Shown piece by piece: positions 38,271-46,800 of a stretch of 64,000 bases of DNA. Position 1 is the stretch's first letter; each line of letters begins with the position of its first letter. A model generated the notes under the pieces. That model saw only the letters and a program-made list of their open reading frames with translations, ran no database searches and had not been told where the DNA came from. Source of the DNA: Sphingomicrobium arenosum. Lineage in GTDB: Bacteria; Pseudomonadota; Alphaproteobacteria; Sphingomonadales; Sphingomonadaceae. A program made the position numbers and the translations under genes. Where the stretch lies: positions 2,329,001-2,393,000 of the forward strand of contig NZ_JANPVN010000001.1 of the NCBI RefSeq assembly GCF_026157085.1, given 5' to 3'.

Positions 38271-39247
38271 TCGCTCGCCCCCTCGGCCTTGGCGGCAGGA
38301 ATGAAGGCATCGACCTGCTGGCCGACGCGGAAGGCGGCGGGGGCGTCGGCGGGAAGCGCATAGACGAGCTGGAGCACGCGCACGTCGACCCGCTCCTGTG
38401 CCGAATTGGTCAGGCTGCGCTTGGGCACGACAAGCGGTTCGGCGCGCACGAAGCTGGCGGTGACGCGAGCATCGGCATCGCCGCGCGGGGAGACAGTGGC
38501 GGGGGCGCCCATGTCGACGCGCACGGCCTCGTCCTCGTCGACGTCGATGCGCACGTGCAAGGGGTTGGTCTCGCCCATGCGGACGTACGGGCCGCCGCCG
38601 CCGGGGCCGGCATTGACCAGTTCGCCGGGACGCACGTCGACGCGCAGGATTTCGCCCGCGATGGGCGCTCGGACGGTGGCGCGCTCGCGCTCGGTGCGCG
38701 CGGCGGAAAGGGTGGCCTGCGCGGCGGCGAGGTCGGCCTCGGCGAGCTCGCGCCGGGCGCGGGCGGCAGAGGCATTGCCCTCGGCACTGATGATCTCGGC
38801 GCGGCTGACGGCGAGCGGATCGGCGATGCCGCGATAGAGGGAAAGCTGGCGCGCGGCAGTGGCCTCGGCGCTGCGCGCTTCGGCGATGGCGGCTTTCGCG
38901 CGGGCGATGTTCGCCTGCGTCTCACGGATGCGGGCCTCGAGATGGCGGGTGTCGACGCGGAACAGGGGCTGGCCCTTGGTAACGCGTTCGCCGGGCGCGA
39001 CGAGCACGGCTTCGACGATGCCGGAGAGGGCAGTGCCGACCTCGATCAGCTCGCTCGACGGTTCGACCACGCCCGCGCCGGCGACGCGGGCTTCGCCCGC
39101 GAGCGCGCCGCTGGCCATGGCGGGGGTCTCCTCGGCCTCGGCCATCGAGCGGTCGGGGGCTTGAGAGACGATCAGCCAGATGGCGGCGGCGATGCCGAGC
39201 AACGCGATTACGGGCAGGATCTGGCGGGAGAAAGAGAGCTTGGCCAT
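38267..39247 (-). CDS. Periplasmic adaptor (HlyD/DevB-type membrane fusion protein)
   Basis: A 326-residue adaptor with an N-terminal membrane anchor (about 9-27), a lipoyl half-motif GIVEAVLVAPGERVTKGQPLF, a coiled-coil hairpin (about 105-195) and the returning half-motif VRAPIAGEILRVDVRPGELV. It links an inner-membrane ABC transporter to the NodT channel. It starts three bases after the ATPase stop and overlaps the channel gene by 4 bp. Confidence 0.9.
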   Translation of the reverse strand: MAKLSFSRQILPVIALLGIAAAIWLIVSQAPDRSMAEAEETPAMASGALAGEARVAGAGVVEPSSELIEVGTALSGIVEAVLVAPGERVTKGQPLFRVDTRHLEARIRETQANIARAKAAIAEARSAEATAARQLSLYRGIADPLAVSRAEIISAEGNASAARARRELAEADLAAAQATLSAARTERERATVRAPIAGEILRVDVRPGELVNAGPGGGGPYVRMGETNPLHVRIDVDEDEAVRVDMGAPATVSPRGDADARVTASFVRAEPLVVPKRSLTNSAQERVDVRVLQLVYALPADAPAAFRVGQQVDAFIPAAKAEGASE

Positions 39248-39250
39248 GGT

Positions 39251-39970
39251 TTAATGGTCCTCTGGCATATCGGTGCCGTCATGGGTGACGCGGCCGTCCT
39301 CGAGGACGAGGATGCGGTCGGCGAGATCGAAGATGCGATTGTCGTGGGTGACGATGATGCAGGCGCGGTCGGGCGCGACGGCGACTTCGCGCAACAGGTC
39401 CATCACGCGGCGGCCCGAGGAGGCATCGAGTGCGGCGGTGGGCTCGTCGCACACGACGAGCTTGGGTTCGTGGACGAGCGCGCGGGCGATGGCAACGCGC
39501 TGCTGCTGGCCGCCCGACAGTTGGCGCGGGAGCTTGTCGGCCTGGTCGCCGATGTTGAGCTTTTCGAGCATCGCGCGTGCCCGTTCGCGGGCCTCGAGGC
39601 GGGGCATGCCCTGCGCAATCAGCGGGACGGCGGCGTTGGCGGCCGCATCGATGGTGGGAATGAGATTATACTGCTGGAAGATGAAGCCGATATTGTTCAA
39701 CCGGAAGTCGACCAGCTGGCGGTCGGACAGGGCGTAGATGTCGGTGTCGAAGACGGTGACGCTGCCCTCGGTCGGCCACAGGATGCCGCACATGATCGAG
39801 ATAAGCGTCGTCTTGCCCGACCCGGATTCGCCGACGAGATAGGTGAGTTCACCCTTGCGGATGTCGAGGTCGATGCCGTGGAGGACGCGGATGGTCTGCT
39901 GCCCCGCCTCGAAATCGCGGGTGATGCCGCGCGCCGCGATGGCCGCGCCACTGGTCTTGGCGCCGCTCAT
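39251..39970 (-). CDS. ABC transporter ATP-binding protein (DevA/MacB-type)
   Basis: A 239-residue ATPase with Walker A GESGSGKTT, signature LSGGQQQRV and Walker B LVVCDEPTAALD, of the LolD/MacB/DevA group that drives FtsX-type permeases. The ATG at 39970 overlaps the permease stop by 4 bp. Part of a four-gene exporter operon under the divergent TetR regulator. Confidence 0.92.
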   Translation of the reverse strand: MSGAKTSGAAIAARGITRDFEAGQQTIRVLHGIDLDIRKGELTYLVGESGSGKTTLISIMCGILWPTEGSVTVFDTDIYALSDRQLVDFRLNNIGFIFQQYNLIPTIDAAANAAVPLIAQGMPRLEARERARAMLEKLNIGDQADKLPRQLSGGQQQRVAIARALVHEPKLVVCDEPTAALDASSGRRVMDLLREVAVAPDRACIIVTHDNRIFDLADRILVLEDGRVTHDGTDMPEDH

Positions 39971-41103
39971 CGGAACACCGCCGCGGGTTCGGTCTTGAGG
40001 ACGCCGCGCAGCGCGACCCAGCCGGTGATCATGATGATGAAGGAGACCGAGACGAGGCTGATCACCGGGATCTGCCACGGCGTATAAAAGCCCTTGAAGG
40101 TCGGGTTGCCCGAGAAGGCCTGGATGAACAGGGCGGCGCCGAGAAGACCGAGGCCGTAGCCGATGACCCCGACCATGCCCGCCTGCGCGGCAACCATGGC
40201 GCGGATCTTGCCATTATGGACGCCGATCGCCTTCAGCGCGCCGAACTGTTTGATATTGTCGCGGATAAAGAGGCTGAAGGTAAGGCCGACGATGGCGACG
40301 CCGACGATGAAGCCGAGGCCCACGGTAATGCCGAAATTCAACGGGATGCCCGTATTCTCGATGATGAAGTCGATGCCGTCGCGGGCGAATTGATCCCGCG
40401 TGCGCGCGCGAAGGCCGGTCTGCTCCTCGATCCGCGCGGCTACGGAAAGCGGGTCTTCGCCCGCCGCGGCCTTCACGAGGATGAAGCTCATGCGGTTGCG
40501 CTGGCCGGGGACGTAGCCGAGCGCGTTCGAATAGCGCGTCGTCAACGTGACCTGGCTGGTGAAGGTGGGAATGTTGTCGGTGACACCCCGGATGACCGCG
40601 CGGCGGTCGTTGAGTTCGAGCCGCTCGCCGATGAAGTCATGGCCTTCGGGAAAGAGACGGGTGGCGCCGACATCGTCGATGAAGACGGTGTCGGGGGCGG
40701 CGAGCAGGGCTCGGTCGCCCTCGATCATCTTCTCGGGCAGGCCGATGAGGGTGGTGTCGTCGACCCCGATCACGGTGACGCCTTCAAGATCGCCCTCGGG
40801 CGTGCGGATGGCAGCGCCGGCGCGCAGGTGCGGCACCGCCCATTTGACCCCCGGCACGCCGCGCACCCGTTCGAGCGCGGTCGAGGGCATGGGATAGACG
40901 ACGTCCGGCGTGCGGCTGACCTTGTCCATCACCCAGATATCGTTCGACTTGATGTCGTAGACCGCGCTGGCGCCGCGTTCGAGCAGGTTGACAAAGATGG
41001 TCAGCTGCTGGGTGATGAGGAGCGTCGAGAAGGCGATACCGAACAAGAGCCCGAAGAACTTCTGCTTGTCGCCGGTCAGCATGCGAATGGCGATCCAGAT
41101 CAT
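39967..41103 (-). CDS. ABC transporter permease (DevC-like, FtsX family)
   Basis: A 378-residue permease with one N-terminal helix (LLFGIAFSTLLITQQL), a periplasmic domain of about 200 residues and three C-terminal helices. This is the layout of DevC in heterocyst glycolipid export, a mechanotransmission-type exporter. The ATG at 41103 fits the usual family N-terminus; an ATG at 41148 would add 15 basic residues and cannot be excluded. First gene of the operon and divergent from tetR. Confidence 0.85.
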   Translation of the reverse strand: MIWIAIRMLTGDKQKFFGLLFGIAFSTLLITQQLTIFVNLLERGASAVYDIKSNDIWVMDKVSRTPDVVYPMPSTALERVRGVPGVKWAVPHLRAGAAIRTPEGDLEGVTVIGVDDTTLIGLPEKMIEGDRALLAAPDTVFIDDVGATRLFPEGHDFIGERLELNDRRAVIRGVTDNIPTFTSQVTLTTRYSNALGYVPGQRNRMSFILVKAAAGEDPLSVAARIEEQTGLRARTRDQFARDGIDFIIENTGIPLNFGITVGLGFIVGVAIVGLTFSLFIRDNIKQFGALKAIGVHNGKIRAMVAAQAGMVGVIGYGLGLLGAALFIQAFSGNPTFKGFYTPWQIPVISLVSVSFIIMITGWVALRGVLKTEPAAVFR

Positions 41104-41153
41104 CTCGAGACGTCGGCCTTTCTTGCCTTTGATTCGATTCGGACGCATACTCT

Positions 41154-41189
41154 TTGAACGATAGCGTTCAATTGAACGGAGCCGTTCAC
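41154..41189. promoter_or_regulatory. Two tandem TetR-type operators
   Basis: TTGAACG-ATAG-CGTTCAA (41154-41171) is a perfect inverted repeat. It is followed directly by TTGAACG-GAGC-CGTTCAC (41172-41189), identical in both arms except for the last base. The pair ends one base before the TTG start of tetR and lies between divergent genes, so it probably controls both repressor and exporter. Confidence 0.8.
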
Positions 41190-41190
41190 T

Positions 41191-41823
41191 TTGTCAACAC
41201 CACCCAAAGGCAGGGGCCTGCGCCCCTCGTCCGAAGCCAAGCGCAGCGCGATCGTCGCGGCCGCCGCGCAGGTCTTTTTCGAGGCGGGCTATGAGGCGGC
41301 CTCGATCGAGGCGATCGCGGCGGCGGCGGGCGTGTCGAAGGTGACGGTCTACAATCATTTTGGCGGCAAGGAGGCGCTGTTCAAGGCGAGCGTCGAGCAG
41401 GAATGCGCGCGCATGGAGAGCATGATGGCGATCGATCCCGATGCGCCGCGCCGCCCGATCGAGGAGCATTTGCGGCTCTTGGGCGAGAGCTTCCTCGCCT
41501 TTACCGCGCGGCCCGAGATGATGCGCTTCGACCGCCGCATCGCCGCCGAGGCGGACCGGGACCCCGCCATCGGCGCGGCGTTCCTCGATGCCGGGCCGCG
41601 GCCGATGAAGCGGCACATGGCGGCGCTCATCGCGGCGGCGGCGGACGCGGGCGAACTGGAGGTCGAGGATGCCGAGCTGGCCGCCGAGCAGTTCGTGTCG
41701 ATGGCCAAGGGGTTCGGCGAGATGGAACGGCGCTATTGCGGCAAGAGCGACCCGGCTCGGGATGTGCAGCGCATCGAGGGCGCAATCCGGACCTTCATGC
41801 GCGCCTACGGGAAGGCGGACTGA
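41191..41823 (+). CDS. TetR/AcrR family transcriptional repressor
   Basis: A 210-residue TetR regulator with the N-terminal helix-turn-helix (IEAIAAAAGVSKVTVYNHFG, residues about 36-55) and a C-terminal ligand domain. The only suitable start is TTG at 41191, directly after two tandem operators and without a Shine-Dalgarno sequence, which suggests a leaderless or poorly initiated message. It likely represses itself and the divergent exporter operon. Confidence 0.88.
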   Translation: MSTPPKGRGLRPSSEAKRSAIVAAAAQVFFEAGYEAASIEAIAAAAGVSKVTVYNHFGGKEALFKASVEQECARMESMMAIDPDAPRRPIEEHLRLLGESFLAFTARPEMMRFDRRIAAEADRDPAIGAAFLDAGPRPMKRHMAALIAAAADAGELEVEDAELAAEQFVSMAKGFGEMERRYCGKSDPARDVQRIEGAIRTFMRAYGKAD

Positions 41824-41829
41824 CGACAG

Positions 41830-43287
41830 ATGATCCTCGTTCTCGATGAAGGCACCAGTTCGACGCGCGCGCTCCTGTTCGGGGAGGACGGGGCGATCCA
41901 CCATGTCGCGCAGGCCGAACTGCCCGCGCTTTATCCGCGCCCCGGCTGGGTCGAGCAGGATCCTAAGCTGATCTGGGACCAGAGCCGCAAGGTCATGGCG
42001 CAGGCGATCGCAGCGGCGGGCGGGGCGAGCCGAGTGCGCTGCATCGGCATCACCAACCAGCGCGAAACGGTGGTGGCGTGGGACAAGGTGACGGGCGCGC
42101 CGCTCGGCCCGGCAATCGTGTGGCAAGACCGGCGCACGGCAGGTGCCTGCGATGAGTTGCGTGACGCGGGGCATGAGGCGGCATTGCAGGCGCGCACCGG
42201 GTTGCTGCTCGACCCCTATTTCAGCGCCACCAAGATGCGCTGGATGCTCGATCAGCACGACGACGTGCGGGCGGCGGCCGAAGCGGGTCGGCTGGCGTTC
42301 GGGACGGTCGATGCCTGGCTGTTATTCAAGCTGACTGGACGTCATGCGACCGACGCGAGCAATGCCAGCCGTACGCAGCTGATGGATCTTGAAAAGGTCG
42401 AATGGGACGAGGGGCTGTGCGACCTTTTCGGCGTGCCGCGCGAGACGCTGCCCGAGATCGTGCCGACGATGGGCGATTTGGGTGGCACCGACCTGTTTGG
42501 CGGCCCGCTGCCAGTGACGGGCGCGGCAGGCGATCAGCAGGCGGCGACCATCGGGCAAGGGTGCCTCGAGGCCGGCACGGCGAAGGCGACCTTTGGCACC
42601 GGGCTGTTCGCGCTGGCGCCTACGGGGGCGACGGCGACAAGCTCGGAGCACCGGCTGCTGTCGACGCTGCTCACGCATGACGGCACCCGCACGCGCTATG
42701 CACTCGAAGGCTCGGTGTTCGTCGCGGGGAGCCTCGTCAAATGGCTGCGCGACATGGCGGGGCTGGTGGGCAATGCCGAGGAGACCGAGACGCTTGCGCG
42801 CAGTGTCGCCGACAATGGCGGGGTGACGATCGTGCCGGCCTTCACCGGTTTGGGCGCCCCGCATTGGCGGGCCGACATGAAGGGATCGATACACGGCCTC
42901 AGCTTCGGGGTCGGGCGCGCGCATCTCGTGCGCGCCGCGCTCGAGGCGGTGACGATGAGCGCCCATGATCTCGCACAGGCCTTCGCCGCCGATGGCGCGG
43001 GCTGGACGCGGCTGCGGATCGATGGCGGCATGGCGCTGAACGACTGGTTCGCGCAGGACCTCGCCGACATGCTGGGCATGGCGGTCGAACGGCCCGCCAG
43101 CGTGGAAAGCACGGCGCGGGGTGCGGCGATGCTGGCGGGGGTGGGCGCGGGGCTGTTCGCGAGCCTCGAGGACGCGCAGGCGATGCAGCCGCGCCGGGAC
43201 CGCTTCGAGGCGGCGATGGATACGGCGACGCGCGCGGCGCGGCTGGCGCAATGGCGCGATGCGCTGGACCATGCGCTGACGCGCTGA
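41830..43287 (+). CDS. glpK: Glycerol kinase
   Basis: A 485-residue FGGY-family kinase phosphorylating glycerol to glycerol 3-phosphate. Landmarks are the N-terminal DEGTSSTRALLF phosphate loop, TNQRETVVAWD and WQDRRT, and the C-terminal RIDGGMALNDWFAQDLADML region. It starts six bases after the tetR stop and could be co-transcribed with it, although no functional link is obvious. No glpF or glpD is nearby. Confidence 0.93.
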   Translation: MILVLDEGTSSTRALLFGEDGAIHHVAQAELPALYPRPGWVEQDPKLIWDQSRKVMAQAIAAAGGASRVRCIGITNQRETVVAWDKVTGAPLGPAIVWQDRRTAGACDELRDAGHEAALQARTGLLLDPYFSATKMRWMLDQHDDVRAAAEAGRLAFGTVDAWLLFKLTGRHATDASNASRTQLMDLEKVEWDEGLCDLFGVPRETLPEIVPTMGDLGGTDLFGGPLPVTGAAGDQQAATIGQGCLEAGTAKATFGTGLFALAPTGATATSSEHRLLSTLLTHDGTRTRYALEGSVFVAGSLVKWLRDMAGLVGNAEETETLARSVADNGGVTIVPAFTGLGAPHWRADMKGSIHGLSFGVGRAHLVRAALEAVTMSAHDLAQAFAADGAGWTRLRIDGGMALNDWFAQDLADMLGMAVERPASVESTARGAAMLAGVGAGLFASLEDAQAMQPRRDRFEAAMDTATRAARLAQWRDALDHALTR

Positions 43288-43873
43288 AAAAGGCGCCGCC
43301 GCACGGGTCGGCGACTCGGCGAAGCTCGAAAATTCGACTCGGACGAAGTCGGGCGGGCGACTCCCCGAGACGGCCAGATGTTCCGTTTCGGGACGCGACT
43401 TCGGCAGATTCTTCGGGCTGCCGGTCGGTTTTTGGTGAAGGTCAAATTTAACCGGGACTTTTATGAACGTGGCTAACTCTGGGTTAACCACACCGGGTAA
43501 ACCTTAATCTGTGTTATGAAATATAGTCGAGTAGTCGATACATGATGCTGGGTTTGGTCCGGCCATGTTAGATATGCTTGATTCTTCGAAATACAGACTA
43601 GCTCAATGGGAGATGCATTATAGTCTTCTCTTGAGTTAACCTTCAAATCTTAACAGTAATATTCGCGAATGTCTTGTCATTCACTCGCGATGATGATTCG
43701 CCCATGGGAGCGCTCAACTTGCTTTTGACATTCGAATCATGATTTCTTTCTGCATCTGAAGCGGTGGGCCGTGGTTGCGTTAACCAATTCCGTTTAACGC
43801 GCAGCGCCATTTCCACCGATCAACAGCGGGGGCGGTCCGACCAACCGCCCGCCAGAAATGAAGGTGGGACGAC
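43288..43873. promoter_or_regulatory. 586-bp regulatory region before the giant adhesin gene
   Basis: This is the longest gene-free stretch in the window and clearly more AT-rich than its surroundings, with no credible ORF. It contains three copies of TTAACC-N8-TWAAC at 43484-43503, 43636-43654 and 43780-43798. A TTGACA at 43725-43730 is followed 17 bases later by a poor -10 (TTCTGC). AAGGTGGG before the ATG at 43874 is the likely ribosome site. The features fit an elaborately controlled adhesin promoter, but no regulator can be named. Confidence 0.5.
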
Positions 43874-46800
43874 ATGCGACAGGATGATCTTTCGATGACC
43901 GAGGGCGCGCAGGGCGCCGAGGATGCGGGCCAGGACGTGGTGCTGCCCGAAAACGCCCAGCGCGTGGCCCCCGGGCCCGGCGGCTCGGTGATCCTCCCCG
44001 CGGGCACCAATATCGATGATATCCAAGTCGCCGGACGCGATCTCGTCATCGAACTGCCCGACGGCAGCTTCATGATCATCGAAGGCGGCGCCGTCTTCGT
44101 TCCCCAGTTCATCATCGGCGGCATCGAGGTTCCCCCCACCACCCTCGCTGCGCTGTTGATCGATGAAGAACCGCAGCCGGCCGCCGGCGACACGCCCTCG
44201 AGCGGCGGCAACTTCTTCATTCCCGTGCCCAATCTCGGGCCGGGCATCCCGATCGGCGACCTCCTGCCGCCGACCGAATTGTTCTACACCCCGCCCGAAT
44301 ATCGCGAGCTGGGTCTCGTCGAGGACAATGAGCCCGAAATCCTGATCGACACGCCGGAAGAACCCTTCGCGGTCCCCGACGCGGTGGCGATCGTCTATGA
44401 AAGCGGCCTGCCCGAGGGCGATGGTACGTTCCGCGACGATGGCGAGCCCGAAGGCACGGCCTCGGCAAGCGACGGTGAAACGACCACCGGCACCTTCGTC
44501 TTCACCTCGCCCGACAATGCCGGTCCGGTCGTTGCCGCTGGCGGTCTCACCGTCAATGGCGTGGTCGTGACCGAGGTCGGTCAGATCATCCAGGGCACCT
44601 ATGGCTATATCACCATCACCGGCGGGCTCGAGGACGGCTTCGTCACCTTCAGCTACACGCTGACCGACAATACGGTGAATGGCGATGTGACCGATGTCTT
44701 CATCGTCACCGTGACCGATCCCGACGGCGACAGCGACACCGCCACGCTCACCATCGGCATCATCGACGATGCGCCGATCGCGGTGGACGATGTCGTCACG
44801 CTCGGCCAAGGCCAGATGGGCGCGTCGGGCGATGTCATCACCGGCGAAGGCTCCGATGCGGGCGTGGGCAGCAAGGACACCATGGGCGCCGACGGCTTCG
44901 GCGAATGGGGCGTTTTCGACGATGGCACGCTGAAAATCTACAATGGTGCCGATATCCTGATCGAGGGCGATTGGGGCACGCTCACCGTCAAGGCCAATGG
45001 CGACTGGAGCTACGAGCGCTTCGATGAGGGCGCGGGCGGCCAGACCGACACCTTCGTCTATGTCATCCGCGATGCCGATGGCAGCGAGGCGACCGCCACC
45101 CTGTCGATCGTCATCCCCGACGACTTCCCCACCATCACGCCGCCGACGTCCGATCCCAGCGATCCCAGCGCGGGCGATCCGGGCACCTTCGTCTATGAAT
45201 CGGGCATCGAGGATGGCCGCAACGGCGAGGAAGGTTCGGACGCCGACAGCAACAGCGAATTCACCGAGGGCGTGATCGCCTATACCGACGGCGACCTGCC
45301 GTCTGTCTTTACCATCCAGATCGATGGCCAATGGGTCGCGCTTGAAGTCGGCGAGAGCTACGAAGGCGATTATGGTACGCTGACGATCGACTCGATTGGC
45401 GGCGGCGAGATCGCCTACACCTACGAGCTTACCGACCATTCCAACGGCGACAATGTCGTCGAGGAATTCGCCATCCGCGTCACCGACCCCGACGGGCCGG
45501 GCGCCGCCGACGATGACGTGCGCACCGGAACGCTGCGCATCCAGATCATCGACGACGTGCCGACCGCCGCGGACGATCTCGACAATGTCCAGGAAGACGA
45601 GGGCGAGCCTGTCGTCGTCAATGTCATCGGGAACGACACCGAGGGCGCCGATGACGTCGACCTGTCGAACAACAACCCCAATTCCAACAGCGATGGCGGC
45701 CCGGTCGTCAGCGGCATCGAATATGTCGAAGGCTCGCTGACCGGCGATGGTGAGGTGACCTATCTCGGCGGTGGCGAATTCAGCTATGCGCCCGCCCCGG
45801 GCGAGACGGGCGAGGTCAGCTTCGATTATCGCATTGTCGACGGCGACGGCGACGAATCGATCGCGACCGTGACGATCGAATTGCTTCCCGACAGCGTCCC
45901 GCAGGTCGGCGAGGCCGCCGACCTGGCCGCCGACGAGGACGATCTCGAGGGCGCCAATGCCGACGACGATCAGGCCGCGCCGCAGCCGATCGAGACCGAT
46001 GGCCCGACCAACTATAGCGGCAGCGTCACCGTCGATTTCGGCGACAATCAGGATACGCCCACGCAGGCCAATGCGATGGCGAGCTTTGCCTTCACTGCGG
46101 CCACCGTCACCGCGCTCAATGCTGCCGGCCTGACGTCCGACGGCCAGCTCATCACCTTCGTGCTGAGCCCCGATGGCCACACCATCACCGGCACGGCGGC
46201 CGGCGACACCGAGGCCACCATCACCATCAGCCTCGACAGCGCAGTGGTGAACGCGGCGACCAACGAGGTGACCTATAATTACAGCGTCGATCTCGATGGG
46301 CCGATCGATCATCCCGATCAGACCGACGGCGAGCTCGATCCCGACGTGGAAGACGTGTTCGACCTGCCGGCGATCGGCTTCGAGGTCACCGACGCCGACA
46401 ATGATGCGCCGACCGGCGACGTCGGCACCGGCAGCTTCATCGTTTCGATCCGTGACGACGTGCCGACCGCCGAGGACGATGTCGCCGAGGTGAGCGATGC
46501 CGACGGGCTGCGCAGCGCCGAGGGCAATGTCATCGACGATGCCCCGGGTGCCGACGAGGAAGGCGCCGACGGCGCCGAGGTAAGCCGCGTCGATGGCTAT
46601 GACGGCGACACCGACAGCGGCAGCACCATGGAAGTCGACGGCCGCTATGGCACGCTGACGATCGATGCAGAGGGCAATTACGTTTACGAGATCGACGTCA
46701 ACGGTGCCGATTATGCCGACGTCCTCGCGCTCGGCGTCAATGGCGAGCTGACCGACACTTTCACCTATTATCTGGAAGATGCCGATGGTGACGTGGCGAC

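Noticed and set aside
41824..41829. Functional operon of tetR with glpK
   Set aside because: Only spacing supports it. The TetR operators face the exporter operon, and no glycerol genes other than glpK are present, so regulation of glpK by this TetR is not claimed.
43484..43798. CtrA binding sites
   Set aside because: CtrA sites need TTAA-N7-TTAA; the copies here have N10 between the cores. Kept only as an unexplained motif.
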